From Litorihabitans aurantiacus (GTDB taxonomy: Bacteria; Actinomycetota; Actinomycetes; Actinomycetales; Beutenbergiaceae): DNA of 64,000 bases. This document shows positions 53,981-64,000 of the stretch, in pieces. The position numbers and the translations under genes are program-made. The stretch is taken from contig NZ_BSUM01000001.1 of assembly GCF_030161595.1 (NCBI RefSeq), positions 930,001 through 994,000 on the forward strand. Direction: 5' to 3'. Positions within the stretch are counted from its first letter, which is position 1; every line of letters begins with the position of its first letter. The notes beneath the pieces were generated by a model. The model was not told where the DNA came from, ran no database searches, and worked only from the letters and a program-made list of their open reading frames with translations.

Positions 53981-55039
53981 GTGAGCGAGGACCGACGGCT
54001 CGACGTGCTGCGCGCCATCGTCAGCGACTACGTCGCCACCCGCGAACCGGTCGGGTCGCGCACCCTCGTGGAGCGGCACGCGCTGGGCGTCTCGCCCGCG
54101 ACGATCCGCAACGACATGGCGGCGCTCGAGGAGGCGGGGTACATCACGCAGCCCCACACCTCTGCCGGGCGCATCCCGACCGACTCCGGGTACCGGCTGT
54201 TCGTCGACCACCTCGCGACGCTCAAGCCGCTCACCGGTCCCGAGCGCCGCGCGATCGAGTCCTTCCTCGCCGAGTCGGTGGACCTCGACGACGCGGTCAA
54301 CCGCACGGTCCGGCTGCTGTCGCAGCTGACGCAGCAGGTCGCCGTCGTGCAGTACCCGTCGCTGCGGCGCTCCGGGCTGCGCCACGTCGAGCTCGTCCTG
54401 GTCGCTCCGACCCGGGTGCTGATCGTGCTCATCTCCGACACCGGCCGGGTCGAGCAGCGCATGCTCGAGGTCCCCGCCGGCGTCGGCGACCTGGACGAGG
54501 TCGTCGTCGCGGACCTGCGGGCGCGGATCAACGTGGCCGCCGCGGGTCTGCGGATGCCGGCCCTGCGGCCGGCGCTCGAGGGCATCGCCGACGACGTCCC
54601 GCCCGCGCTGGCGGCGCTCGTGCACGCCGTCGCCGCCGTGGTGGGCGAGACGCTGACGGAGGAGGTCGAGGACCGGATCGTGATGGCGGGCACGGCCCAC
54701 CTGGCCCGCGCCGGGTTCGACTTCTCCCGCACCATCTCCCCGGTGCTCGAGGCCATCGAGGAGCAGGTCGTACTCATGCGCCTGCTCGCGGAGATGGCCG
54801 CCGAGCAGGGCGGCGGCCCCGGCCGCGAGCACAGCGACGTCGCGGTCCGCATCGGGACCGAGACGCGCTACGCCGGGCTGAGCGAGACGTCCGTCGTCGC
54901 CTCGCCCTACGGTGGGGCGAGCCCGCAGGACGCCGTGGCTTTCCTCGGCGTCCTCGGCCCCACCCGGATGGACTACCCCACGACGATGACGGCGGTGCGC
55001 GCCGTCGCCCGCTACCTCTCACGGGTCGTGACCCCGTGA
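53981..55039 (+). CDS. hrcA: Heat-inducible transcription repressor HrcA
   Basis: 352 residues: an N-terminal winged helix ([37 protein letters not shown]) and a GAF-like core. It represses chaperone genes through CIRCE with GroEL as co-regulator. GTG 53981 follows GAGGAGGCGGC. The CIRCE site is 40 bases upstream, so the operon is autoregulated. Confidence 0.97.
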   Translation: MSEDRRLDVLRAIVSDYVATREPVGSRTLVERHALGVSPATIRNDMAALEEAGYITQPHTSAGRIPTDSGYRLFVDHLATLKPLTGPERRAIESFLAESVDLDDAVNRTVRLLSQLTQQVAVVQYPSLRRSGLRHVELVLVAPTRVLIVLISDTGRVEQRMLEVPAGVGDLDEVVVADLRARINVAAAGLRMPALRPALEGIADDVPPALAALVHAVAAVVGETLTEEVEDRIVMAGTAHLARAGFDFSRTISPVLEAIEEQVVLMRLLAEMAAEQGGGPGREHSDVAVRIGTETRYAGLSETSVVASPYGGASPQDAVAFLGVLGPTRMDYPTTMTAVRAVARYLSRVVTP

Positions 55040-55078
55040 CCGCTCCCGAACCCCGACGTACGAGGATCTGACGAACAC

Positions 55079-56191
55079 GTGACGGACTACTACGAGGTCC
55101 TCGGTGTGGCGCGGGACGCCACCACCGAGGAGATCAAGCGCGCCTATCGCAAGCTCGCGCGCACCTACCACCCCGACATCGCCGGCGAGGCGGGTGCGGA
55201 GCGGTTCAAGGACATCACCGCCGCCAACGACGTCCTGTCCGACCCCGACAAGCGGCGCGCCTACGACTCCGGCGGCATGGGCGGGGCCGGCGGCGAGGGC
55301 GCCGGGTTCGGCTTCCAGGACATCTTCGAGACGTTCTTCGGCGCGGCCGGCGGCGGCAGCGCGCGCGGCCCCGTCCCGCGCGCCCGCCGTGGGCAGGACG
55401 CGCTCGTGCGCATCGAGCTCGAGCTCGCCGAGGAGGCCTTCGGCGTCCGGCGCGACCTCACAGTCGACACCGCCGCTGTCTGCGGCACCTGCCACGGCTC
55501 GTGCGCCGCCCCCGGCACCTCGCCGAAGGCCTGCACGGTCTGCGGCGGCCGCGGGTCGGTCCAGCGCGTGGCGCGCTCGTTCCTCGGCAACGTCATGACG
55601 CAGGCGCGCTGCGACGCGTGCCAGGGGTTCGGCTCGACTATCCCCGAGCCGTGCCCCGAGTGCTCGGGCGAGGGTCGCGTGCGCGCCCGCCGCACCATCA
55701 CGGTCGACGTCCCGCCCGGCGTCGAGAACGGCACGCGCATCAAGCTCGTCGGACAGGGCGAGGTCGGCCCGGGCGGCGGCCCCGCGGGCGACCTGTACGT
55801 GGAGATCCGCGAGCTGCCGCACGAGGTGTTCACGCGCCGCGGCGACGACCTGCACTGCACGCTCGCCGTGCCGATGACGGCGGCCGCGCTCGGCACCGTC
55901 CTCGAGCTGCGGACGCTCGACGGCGACGAGGAGGTCGACGTCGCGGCCGGCACCCAGGGCGACCACGTCATCACCCTGCGCGGCCGGGGCATGGGCAGGC
56001 TGCGCGGGCACGGCCGCGGCGACATGCACGTCCACCTCGACGTCACGGTGCCCACCCACCTCGACGAGCGGCAGGAGGAGCTCCTGCGGGAGCTCGCGAC
56101 GCTGCGCGGCGAGGAGCGACCGCAGGGTCGGCTCGCGCCGGTCGGTGCCGGGATGTTCTCGCGGCTGCGCGACAAGCTGGCGGGCCGGTGA
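55079..56191 (+). CDS. dnaJ: Chaperone DnaJ (DnaJ2 type)
   Basis: 370 residues. J domain with YHPD (the HPD loop), a Gly/Phe-rich region ([13 protein letters not shown]), four zinc motifs (CGTCHG, CTVCGG, CDACQG, CPECSG) and the C-terminal substrate-binding domains. It stimulates DnaK. Encoded after hrcA rather than after dnaK, this is the second, HrcA-linked DnaJ of actinobacteria. The stop overlaps phoH. Confidence 0.95.
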   Translation: MTDYYEVLGVARDATTEEIKRAYRKLARTYHPDIAGEAGAERFKDITAANDVLSDPDKRRAYDSGGMGGAGGEGAGFGFQDIFETFFGAAGGGSARGPVPRARRGQDALVRIELELAEEAFGVRRDLTVDTAAVCGTCHGSCAAPGTSPKACTVCGGRGSVQRVARSFLGNVMTQARCDACQGFGSTIPEPCPECSGEGRVRARRTITVDVPPGVENGTRIKLVGQGEVGPGGGPAGDLYVEIRELPHEVFTRRGDDLHCTLAVPMTAAALGTVLELRTLDGDEEVDVAAGTQGDHVITLRGRGMGRLRGHGRGDMHVHLDVTVPTHLDERQEELLRELATLRGEERPQGRLAPVGAGMFSRLRDKLAGR

Positions 56192-57197
56192 CGGGCGTGA
56201 ACCGCGGTGGCGGCTCCGGGTCGTCGAGTGGTCCCGTGACGCACCAGGTCACGGTGCCCGACGACGTCGACATGCGTGCGCTCGTCGGCCCGCGCGACGA
56301 GGTCGTGCGCACGATCGAGCGCGGTTTCCCGCGCGTGGACGTGCACGTGCGCGGTAGCGTCATCACGCTGGACGGTCCGGCGGACGAGGTCTCGCTCGCC
56401 GAGCGGCTGCTGGAGGAGCTCGCGCAGATCGCCCGCTCGGCGCAGCCGCTGTCGGCCGACGCCGTCGAGCGCGCGATCGGGATGCTCCGCTCGCCCGCGG
56501 CCACCTCGCCCTCGAGCGTGCTGACGATGAACATCCTGTCGACGCGAGGCCGCACCATCCGGCCGAAGACCGTGGGGCAGAAGGAGTACGTCGAGGCCAT
56601 CGACCGCAACACCATCACGTTCGGGATCGGTCCCGCCGGCACGGGCAAGACCTACCTCGCGATGGCGAAGGCCGTGCAGGCGCTGCAGGCCAAGCAGGTC
56701 TCCCGCATCCTGCTGACCCGCCCCGCCGTCGAGGCGGGGAGCGACTCGGGTTCCTCCCCGGATCGCTGACGGAGAAGATCGACCCCTACCTGCGTCCGCT
56801 CTACGACGCGCTGCACGACATGGTCGACCCCGACTCGATCCCGCGTCTCATGGCCTCGGGCGTCATCGAGGTGGCGCCGCTCGCGTACATGCGCGGTCGC
56901 ACCCTGAACGACGCGTTCATCGTGCTCGACGAGGCGCAGAACACCTCGCCCGAGCAGATGAAGATGTTCCTGACCCGCCTGGGCTTCAACTCGCACATGG
57001 TCGTCACCGGTGACGTCACGCAGGTCGACCTGCCCTCGGGCACCACGTCCGGCCTGCGGGTCGTGACCGAGATCCTGCGCGACGTCGACGACGTCGCCGT
57101 CTGCCGCCTGACGTCCTCCGACGTCGTGCGCCACCGTCTGGTGGGCGAGATCATCGACGCCTACGCGCGCTGGGACTCCGCGGGGGAGCGCCGATGA
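56188..57197 (+). CDS. phoH: PhoH-family ATPase (apparent frameshift)
   Basis: 336 residues after repair. A KH-like N-terminal region precedes the PhoH ATPase: Walker [24 protein letters not shown], Walker [13 protein letters not shown] helicase or ribonuclease-associated roles are proposed. The frame breaks at G4 56736-56739; one more G restores [17 protein letters not shown], otherwise the protein stops at 56769. It starts by overlap with dnaJ and ends by overlap with ybeY. Confidence 0.93.
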
Positions 57198-57655
57198 GCA
57201 CCGAGATCAGCAACGAGAGCGCGCACGAGGTCGACGAGGTCGAGTTCGCCGCGCTGGCCCGCTACGTGCTCGACCAGATGCACGTGCACCCGCAGGCCGA
57301 GCTGTCGGTCATCTTCGTGGACGTCCCGGCGATGACCGAGCTGCACGTGCGCTGGATGGACGAGCCGGGTCCGACCGACGTGATGTCCTTCCCGATGGAC
57401 GAGCTGCGCCCGGGGCGCGAGGGCGAGCCGTCGGACGAGGGCATCCTCGGCGACGTCGTCGTGTGTCCCGAGGTCGCCGCCACCCAGGCGCGCGAGGCCG
57501 GCCACTCGGCCCAGGAGGAGATGCTCCTCCTGGTCACGCACGGCATCCTGCACCTCCTCGGCTTCGACCACGCCGAGCCCGAGGAGCGCGAGGAGATGTT
57601 CGAGCTGCAGCGCACGCTGCTGCTGACGTTCCTCGCGGGGCGGACGGCGCGATGA
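57194..57655 (+). CDS. ybeY: Endoribonuclease YbeY
   Basis: 153 residues with the zinc-binding [11 protein letters not shown] motif. It processes 16S rRNA 3' ends and takes part in ribosome quality control. Overlapping starts on both sides give phoH-ybeY-era coupling. Confidence 0.96.
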   Translation: MSTEISNESAHEVDEVEFAALARYVLDQMHVHPQAELSVIFVDVPAMTELHVRWMDEPGPTDVMSFPMDELRPGREGEPSDEGILGDVVVCPEVAATQAREAGHSAQEEMLLLVTHGILHLLGFDHAEPEEREEMFELQRTLLLTFLAGRTAR

Positions 57656-58602
57656 CCGACCGGAGCGGGGCAGCGCCCACCTACGCCAGCCCGCGCGACC
57701 CCGAGAGCTACCGCGCGGGTTTCGCCTGCGTCGTCGGACGACCCAACGCCGGCAAGTCGACGCTCGTCAACGCCCTCGTGGGCACCAAGGTCGCGATCAC
57801 CTCCGACCGTCCGCAGACCACCCGGCACACGATCCGGGGCATCGTGCACCGCGACGACGCCCAGCTCGTGCTCGTGGACACCCCGGGGCTGCACCGACCC
57901 CGCACGCTGCTCGGCAACCGGCTCAACGAGCTCGTGATCGGGACGCTGGCGGAGGTCGACGTCATCGCGTTCTGCCTGCCGTCCGACCAGAAGGTCGGCC
58001 CCGGTGACGAGTTCATCGCCCGCACGCTCGCGGAGGTGCGCACCCCCGTCGTCGCGCTCGCCACGAAGGCCAACCTCGTGGAGAGCCAGCGCCTGGTGCA
58101 GCACCTCATCGAGATCGACCGCCTCGGCGACTGGGCCGACATCGTCCCGGTCAGCTCGCTGGAGGACTACCAGGTCGACGTCGTCGCCGACGTGCTGTGC
58201 TCCCACCTCCCCGTCAGTCCGCCGCTCTACCCCGAGGGCGAGCTCACGGACGAGCCCGACCGCGTGATGATCGCCGAGCTCGTGCGCGAGGCCGCCCTCG
58301 AGGGCGTGCGCGACGAGCTGCCGCACTCCCTCGCCGTCGTGGTGGAGGAGATGGTCGAGCGCCCCGGGCGCACCGAGAAGCAGGGTCCGCTGCTGGACGT
58401 GCACGTCACGGTGTTCGTGGAGCGGCAGAGCCAGAAGGCCATCGTCATCGGCGCGAAGGGCTCGCGGCTGCGCGACGTCGGCACCCGGGCGCGCGCGGGC
58501 ATCGAGGCGCTGCTCGGCACGCGCGTCTACCTCGACCTCCACGTGAAGGTCGCCAAGGACTGGCAGCGCGACCCCAAGCAGCTGCAGCGGCTGGGCTTCT
58601 AG
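57652..58602 (+). CDS. era: GTPase Era (unusual G4 motif)
   Basis: 316 residues. G1 GRPNAGKS (29-36), G3 DTPG (from 76) and a C-terminal KH domain (VIGAKGSRLRDVGTRARAGIE) identify Era, which binds 16S rRNA during 30S maturation. The G4 motif, normally [N/T]KxD, reads TKAN at 138-141: the Asp that recognises guanine is Asn (codon AAC, 58072-58074). No corC-type gene lies between ybeY and era, unlike many relatives. Confidence 0.95.
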   Translation: MTDRSGAAPTYASPRDPESYRAGFACVVGRPNAGKSTLVNALVGTKVAITSDRPQTTRHTIRGIVHRDDAQLVLVDTPGLHRPRTLLGNRLNELVIGTLAEVDVIAFCLPSDQKVGPGDEFIARTLAEVRTPVVALATKANLVESQRLVQHLIEIDRLGDWADIVPVSSLEDYQVDVVADVLCSHLPVSPPLYPEGELTDEPDRVMIAELVREAALEGVRDELPHSLAVVVEEMVERPGRTEKQGPLLDVHVTVFVERQSQKAIVIGAKGSRLRDVGTRARAGIEALLGTRVYLDLHVKVAKDWQRDPKQLQRLGF

Positions 58603-58607
58603 GCTCG

Positions 58608-60337
58608 ATGTCGCAGGAGGAGACGCCCGGGGTCGAGACGCAGCGGCGGCCCGGCGCGCGCCGCCGCGCGCTCGCGGCACGGCTGAGCACGCCGCCGATG
58701 CGGACGGCGGCCGCCGTCCTGGTCGGGGTTCTCGTCCTGGCGCTCGTGGGGACGTCGGCGGGGCCGCGCTGGAACCCCGAGCCGGTGAGCGCCACGGTCA
58801 CGGTCGCCTCGCCCGACGTCTGGGTCGGGGCCGGGCCGGCGGACGGCGCGGGCGACGGCGCAGCGGTGCTCGGGCGGTACGACACGCGGTCGCGCATCGT
58901 CGAGGTCGAGCTCGAGCCGGCGGACGAGACGGGCCGTGGCGGCGTCACGACCGACGTGCTCATCGTCGAGCCCGTGGACGCGCCGCGGCCGGCGCCCGCC
59001 GTCGTGTTCCTCCACGGTGCGGGTACGGGGCTCGCCGACGCGTTCGCGGAGCACGCCACCGCGTTCGCGAGCGCGGGCATCGTCGCGGTCTCACCGAGCA
59101 AGCGGCTGGACACCTACTCCACGCTCCACCGCGACTACGAGGCGATGGCCGCGGACTACGGGCGGACGCTCGAGCTCGCGCGCACGCTGGACGGGGTCGA
59201 TCCGGACCGCGTCGGCCTCTACGCGGAGAGCGAGGGTGCCTGGGTGGCACCGGTGCTCGCGGCGGGGGACGACGACGTCGCGTTCGTCGCGCTCGTCTCG
59301 GCCCCGGTCGTGCCCCCGCGGCAGCAGGCGGCGTTCGCCGTCGACGCCTACCTGCGCGAGGTGGGCGTCCCCCAGACGCTCCTGCGCGCGATCCCGCGCG
59401 CCACGGGGGCCCACTGGCCCGGGGGATCCTCGCGTACGCGGACTTCGACGTGCTGCCGTACCTGGAGCGCACCACGCAGCCCATCTTCATGGCGTACGGG
59501 ACGCAGGACCTGTCGATGCCGACGGTCCAGGGTCCCCAGCTCGTCCTGGGGGCCATCCCCGGTGGCGCCGAGCAGCTGATGGTGCGCTACTACCAGGACG
59601 CGAACCACGGCATCCGCGTCGGCAGCTCGACCGATCCGGTGGTCCCCGCCTTCCTCGACGGCCTCGCCACCTGGATGCTCGACCCGCGCGCGGCCGAGGA
59701 GGCGGGCCCCGCCGTCGCGGGGGCGACGCCGCGCCAGATCCACCTCGCTTCGGCCGTGCCGCAGCCGCGCTGGTACGCCGACGGCGAGATGATGCTGCGC
59801 GTCCCGCTGATCTCGGTCGGTGTCGCCGCGGGCGGTCTGCTCGTCCTGGCCGGAGGATCCGTCGCGGCGGTGCTCGCCGATCGGCGTCGCGGCCGTGTGG
59901 GGGCGGCGGGCGCGGATGTGTCCGCCGACAGCGGTGGATCCGACGGGCCCGGTGGACCCGGCGTCTCGCGAGAGACGGAGGTCGCCGCCGTCGTGAGCGC
60001 CCCGACGCCCCGTGTGGGCCGGGGGCTCGCCGCGTTCACGGTCGCGACCGCGGCGGTCGTGGTGGCACTGGTCGCCTACATCGTCGCCGTGGCGCAGCTC
60101 GCGCTCGCCTACAGCGGCAACGGCGTCGTGGTCTGGGGTGGCTGGGTGGCGGTGCAGGCGCTCGCCGTGCTGTCGGTCTGGACCGGGGTCCGCGCGGTGC
60201 GGCGCCTCCTCGCGCACGGACGGGGCCGCGGTCGCAGCGGTCTGGTCCGCGCGGCCGGCGGCTGGCTCGCGGTCGGGGGTCTCCTGGGAGTCCTGGTCGT
60301 CTCGGCCTACTGGGGAGCCTTCTCGCCGCTGTCGTGA
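58608..60337 (+). CDS. Membrane-anchored alpha/beta hydrolase with C-terminal transmembrane domain (apparent frameshift)
   Basis: 576 residues after repair. An N-terminal membrane helix (RTAAAVLVGVLVLALVGTSA) places an alpha/beta hydrolase outside the cell: VVFLHGAGTGLADAF oxyanion region, nucleophile elbow LYAESEGAWV, DxxxH-type end YYQDANHGIR. Four further membrane helices follow, starting VPLISVGVAAGGLLVLAGGS. The frame breaks at G5 59421-59425; one G gives AHWPGGILAYADFDVLPYLE. The combination of an external hydrolase with a terminal membrane bundle is unusual. The gene starts five bases after era. Confidence 0.75.
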
Positions 60338-60398
60338 GAGCGTCGTCGTAGGATCGCTGGCGGACGTGATCCGCACCCAGGGACGAGGAAGAGCAGCG

Positions 60399-62096
60399 AT
60401 GACGAGCCACGACGCAGGCGCCTGGAGCGTCTACACCCCCGGTCCGGACTCCGTCGTCGTCACCCCGGGCGCGGTCGCGCTGCTCGACCACCGGGTCGCG
60501 GCCGACGTCGTCGCCCGGGTGTGGGAAGCCGCGCGGGCGGGCCAGGGGCTGGCCGCCCTCGTCGCTCCTCTGGTGGGTTCGCTCGCCGACATGCCGACCT
60601 TCGCCGTCGTGGTGCTCGACTCGGGGCGCGCACGCGCGCTCGTCCGCGGTGACGTCGAGGTCCGCGCCGGCGGGGCCACGATCAGCGGTCAGGGCGTGGC
60701 GACGTGGCGGGAGGAGACGCTGACCGTCACGGACGGCGCGCTCGAGGTCGTGGTGGCCCGCGTCGCGGGCGCGGGGGCGCAGGAGTCGGTGGTGGGCGAG
60801 GACCTGCCCCTCCTCGCCGGGGTCGTGCGGTCCTCGCGAGCGACCGTCACGATGAGCCTGCCCGCCGACGACGAGGCCGGCGCGGTCGCCGACGGCGCAC
60901 CCGGGCGCGAGGACGACGTCTCGGGTCCGGTCTCCGTCTCCGACGCCGACGCCGGGTCGCCCGTCCCGGCGGTGGTGCCGGTGCCCGCTCCCGTCCCCGC
61001 CGACGAGGAGCCGCGCGACGTCCCCGTCCCGGACGAGACCGCGGACGACGAGGCAGCTGGCGACGAGCCGGCCGAGGTCGAACCGGTCGGTGACGACGTT
61101 CCTGACGACCAGCCGGGCGACGACGCGCCTGTCGCCGTCGCCGGCGAGGACGAGGCCGTCGTCGAGGCGCCCGCCGAGTCCGACACCGACGACGCAGCCG
61201 ACAACGCCGACGCCGACGCTCACGACATCGAGGGAACCGACGAGCCCACCCCCGACGTCACGGAGGAGTCGACGGAGGCGGCGCCCGTCCTCCCCGACGC
61301 GGAGCCCGACACCCCGAACGACACCGAACCGCTGCTCCCGCCGGACCCGCCGCTCGACGTGACGCTCCACCCGCACCAGGACGAGAGTGCGTACGACGGC
61401 GGCTACGGCGTCGTGAACCCCGGTGGCGCGGGCGTCGTCCCGCAGCGACCGGAAGCGGCGGGCGCCGCGGGCGCCCCCGCCGTCGACCGTGTCCCGGACG
61501 GGGACCCCACCGGGGCCGCGCCGTCGACCGACGACGCCGGCGCGACGCCGCTCGCACCCGAGCTCGTGACGGGAGTGTCACCCGCGCCGGCACCGAGCGC
61601 CCCGACCCCGGCGCCGAACGCCCCGCCGCCCGTCTCACCCGACCTGGACGACGACGGCGACCACGACGGCGGGACGATCCTGGACCACCAGGTGGCCGCT
61701 CTGCGCGAGGCGGGCCCCGGCCTCGTGACGGTCTCGCCGTGGGCGCAGCCCGCGGCCGAGCCGGAGGCCCCTCGGCTGCGCCTGGCGTTCTCGCACGGCA
61801 TCGACGTCGAGCTCGACCGCCCGGTGCTGGTGGGGCGGGCGCCCGAGGCGCGCACCGGCGTCGACGCCCGGCTCGTGGTGGTCCCCAGCCCGCAGCAGGA
61901 CATCTCGCGCACCCACTGCGAGCTCCGCCTCGACGGCGAGGACGTGCTGGTCACCGACCTGCGCTCGACCAACGGGACGGTCGTGGCCCGGCCCGGCCAG
62001 GTCCCGCACCGCCTGCACCCCGGGGAGGGCACGTCCGCCTCGGTGGGATCGCGGATCGACCTGGGCGACGGCGTCGTGATCGTGGTGGAGCGATGA
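60399..62096 (+). CDS. FHA-domain protein with long acidic linker
   Basis: 565 residues. An N-terminal domain of about 130 residues (SVYTPGPDSVVVTPGAVALL) of unknown fold is followed by roughly 330 acidic, Asp/Glu/Pro/Ala-rich residues and a C-terminal FHA domain with VGRAPEA, SRTHCEL and DLRSTNGTVV, which binds phosphothreonine. It is encoded with a Ser/Thr kinase and a second FHA gene, so it is a likely substrate or adaptor of that kinase. The ribosome site is GAGGAAGAGCAGCG. Confidence 0.87.
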   Translation: MTSHDAGAWSVYTPGPDSVVVTPGAVALLDHRVAADVVARVWEAARAGQGLAALVAPLVGSLADMPTFAVVVLDSGRARALVRGDVEVRAGGATISGQGVATWREETLTVTDGALEVVVARVAGAGAQESVVGEDLPLLAGVVRSSRATVTMSLPADDEAGAVADGAPGREDDVSGPVSVSDADAGSPVPAVVPVPAPVPADEEPRDVPVPDETADDEAAGDEPAEVEPVGDDVPDDQPGDDAPVAVAGEDEAVVEAPAESDTDDAADNADADAHDIEGTDEPTPDVTEESTEAAPVLPDAEPDTPNDTEPLLPPDPPLDVTLHPHQDESAYDGGYGVVNPGGAGVVPQRPEAAGAAGAPAVDRVPDGDPTGAAPSTDDAGATPLAPELVTGVSPAPAPSAPTPAPNAPPPVSPDLDDDGDHDGGTILDHQVAALREAGPGLVTVSPWAQPAAEPEAPRLRLAFSHGIDVELDRPVLVGRAPEARTGVDARLVVVPSPQQDISRTHCELRLDGEDVLVTDLRSTNGTVVARPGQVPHRLHPGEGTSASVGSRIDLGDGVVIVVER

Positions 62097-62115
62097 GGGC
62101 GACGGTGGTGCCCGC

Positions 62116-63778
62116 GTGAGCTCGCGCCGTCCCCCGCCACACCCCCGAGCTGCCCGGCTACACCCACGAGCGGCTGCTCGGCTCGGGTGGCTTCTCCGAC
62201 GTCTTCCTGTACCGCCAGGCGATGCCGCGCCGCGAGGTCGCCGTCAAGGTGCTGCGCATCGTGCCCGGATCGGAGCAGATGGCGTTCGTCGACGAGGCCA
62301 ACCTCATGGCGCACGTCTCCAGCCACCCCGCGATCGTGACGGTCTACCACGCCGACGTCGCGGCCGACGGCCGCCCGTTCCTCGTCATGGAGTACTGCGC
62401 CGGGCCGAACCTGTCCGAGCGCTACCGCTCCGAGCGACTCGGCATCGCCGAGGCCCTGCGGATCGGGGTGCGGCTCGCCGGTGCGATCGAGACGGCGCAC
62501 CGCGCGGGCATCCTGCACCGCGACATCAAGCCCGCCAACGTGCTCACCAACGACTACGGCTGGCCGGCGCTGACGGACTTCGGCATCTCGGTGATGGGGG
62601 CGAACGCGGCCGACACCGAGACGGGCATGTCCATCCCGTGGGCGGCCCCGGAGTTCTTCGCCGACGACTCCCCGCGCGGTGAGCAGGCCGACATCTACTC
62701 CCTGGCCGCCACGCTGTACACCGTGCTGGCCGGGCGCTCGCCGTTCGAGGTCGTCGGCGGCAGCAACGCGGCCTTCGACCTGATCTCGCGCATCACGCGC
62801 GAACCGGCGCCGCCGATCGGGCGCCAGGACGTCCCGGCGTCGCTCGAGCAGGTGCTCGCGCGGGCGATGGACAAGCGGCCGTCGCGCCGGTTCGCGACGG
62901 CGCTCGACCTCGGCCGCGCGCTGCAGCGGGTCGAGCTCGACCTCCACCTCGCCCCGACCCCGATCGACGTGCCCGACGTGCGTCGCGTCAGCGAGCCGGG
63001 GTCCGGCGGTGGCGTGGTCTTCGGCGAGACGCAGGTGCGTCCGGTGATCGACATCGACCCCGGTGGGGGAGCGGGCGACGGCGTGGGCGGGGCCTGGACG
63101 CCCGGCCTCCCGCCCGCGGCGGCACCGGCGGGTGTCGGTGGCACCACCGGCATCGCCGGCTACCAGGTCACGACGGCGCCGGCGGCGGCTGCGGCCGCCG
63201 ACCCGACGCACCGGGCGATCACCCCGGTCCGCGTGCCGCGGCGCCCCGACGACCCCGCCGTCTGGGCGGCGCCGGCCCGCTCGAGGCCGGCGTGGGAGCG
63301 CCCGCCCGAGGCCGACCGTCCGCAGGAGCGGGAGCAGCTGGTCGATCCCGAGGCTGCGCCGGCCTCGTCCGCGCGTCGGCCGTGGCTCGGGTGGACGGTC
63401 GGGGGTGCGCTGGTGGCGGTGGCGATCACCGCCGTCGTGCTGCTGAACCTCGGGAACGACGACGGCGACCTGGACGCCACGCCAACACCGTCGGTCACCG
63501 AGACCGGGGGGCCGACGGGGACGACGTTCGTGCCGGAACCGGTGAACGTCCGCGCTGCCCGCGACGCGGGCACGTCCTCCACGATCGTGGTCACCTGGGA
63601 CGCGCCCGACGGCGTGGACGGTGCGACGTACAGCTACCGCATCCCGAACACCGGGGAGAACGACACCGTCGAGGGGACCGAGGTGACGTTGACCGGGCAG
63701 TCGGAGTCGACCGTCTGTGTCGAGATCCGTACCGTGATCGACATGCGCGTGTCGAAGGACTACACCGTCTGCGCATGA
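62116..63778 (+). CDS. Transmembrane Ser/Thr protein kinase (two apparent frameshifts)
   Basis: 554 residues after repair. Kinase domain: glycine loop LLGSGGFSDVFLYRQ, VAVKVL Lys, HRDIKPANVL catalytic loop, DFGIS. A Pro/Ala-rich juxtamembrane region leads to one helix (GWTVGGALVAVAITAVVLLNL) and an external fibronectin III-like domain (about 80 residues). Adding one C to each of the runs 62131-62135 and 62142-62146 joins GTG 62116 to the kinase as SSRRPPATPPELPGYTHERL; without them the protein would begin at 62222, lacking the glycine loop. Two bases before GTG, an eight-codon frame (62093-62119) overlaps the FHA stop and may couple translation. Confidence 0.85.
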
Positions 63779-63805
63779 GACAGCTCGACAGGGAGGAGAC
63801 CGGCC

Positions 63806-64000
63806 GTGCAGGTCGAGTTCTGCGGTGAGTGGTTCGACGTCGACCCCGAGGAGGCGTTCGTCGTCGGGCGCGAGGGCGACCTCGAGATCGACGACAACCC
63901 CTACCTGCACCGGCGATTCCTCGCGATCACGCGCTCGGGCGACCTGTGGTGGCTCGAGAACGTCGGCTCCCTGATCCCCGCGACGGTGGCCGACGCCCAC
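63806..64000 (+). CDS. FHA-like domain protein, N-terminal part (runs off window)
   Basis: 65 codons visible, no stop. MQVEFCGEWFDVDPEEAFVVGREGDLEIDDNPYLHRRFLAIT has the GR...R pattern and WWLENVGS end of an FHA-like fold. GGGAGGAG lies about eight bases before GTG 63806. It follows the kinase by 27 bases and is likely part of the same operon. Confidence 0.7.
   Translation, partial: MQVEFCGEWFDVDPEEAFVVGREGDLEIDDNPYLHRRFLAITRSGDLWWLENVGSLIPATVADAH

Noticed and set aside
62093-62119. An eight-codon gene between the FHA and kinase genes
   Set aside because: Too short and without conservation evidence; at most a coupling device.
61403-64000. A long minus-strand open frame opposite the FHA and kinase genes
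   Set aside because: Arg/Gly/Pro-rich shadow typical of high-GC antisense; the plus strand has clear domains.

Overview
The window is high-GC, densely packed DNA from an actinobacterium, most likely order Micrococcales. Indicators are the gene order leuS ... comEA-comEC-holA / rpsT / lepA-hemW / hrcA-dnaJ-phoH-ybeY-era, frequent GTG starts, ATGA/GTGA stop-start overlaps, many leaderless promoters, a mycothiol-dependent isomerase, and FHA and Ser/Thr kinase genes. The species cannot be named from sequence alone. I see no tRNA or rRNA gene, CRISPR array, insertion sequence or prophage, and no gene-free stretch over 300 bases.

Layout. 1-1043: end of a peptide-type ABC ATPase gene. 1137-2147: a WXG100-like head fused to a muramidase/chitosanase-like domain, a candidate type VII secretion substrate. 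2126-8915: a carbohydrate-uptake locus with a divergent SnoaL-like gene, solute-binding lipoprotein, two permeases (no ATPase), a LacI regulator and an MFS exporter; two LacI-type operators lie in the divergent promoter region. 8878-20395: a lipoprotein PBP, an alcohol dehydrogenase, a GPP34 protein, a proline-iminopeptidase-like hydrolase, EamA and BenE transporters, a DUF4282 protein, a HAD phosphatase and a cell-wall lipoprotein. 20426-24593: a membrane metallophosphoesterase and a luciferase-like monooxygenase/MarR/FMN reductase operon. 24578-28898: leuS behind a leaderless leucine leader peptide and attenuator, followed by an MFS gene. 28959-36216: small conserved genes, M20 amidohydrolase, glyoxalase, argG with an ARG box, CPBP protease and a HerA-like ATPase. 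36353-41570: comEA-comEC-holA and rpsT. 41721-47750: PemK-like gene, the ATP-grasp/alpha-E/transglutaminase operon and lipoprotein/membrane genes. 47791-60337: lepA, hemW, two membrane genes, DUF3097, hrcA-dnaJ-phoH-ybeY-era and a membrane hydrolase. 60399-64000: an FHA / Ser-Thr kinase / FHA signalling cluster, cut by the window edge.

Two window-wide observations matter for any reader. First, 15 genes carry 19 apparent one-base deletions, all at C or G runs of 4-5, including in normally essential or single-copy genes (argG, phoH). Restoring one base each time gives a full-length family member, so these are most likely consensus errors and the genes should be read as intact until resequenced. 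Second, at least eleven genes have a TANNNT -10 element exactly six bases before the start codon, implying leaderless mRNAs; this fixes several start sites.

The most interesting items are the WXG100-hydrolase fusion, the leuS attenuator whose leader peptide starts at the transcript 5' end, a family of four 53-base imperfect palindromes between convergent genes, the ATP-grasp/alpha-E/transglutaminase operon, and an Era GTPase with Asn in place of the G4 Asp.
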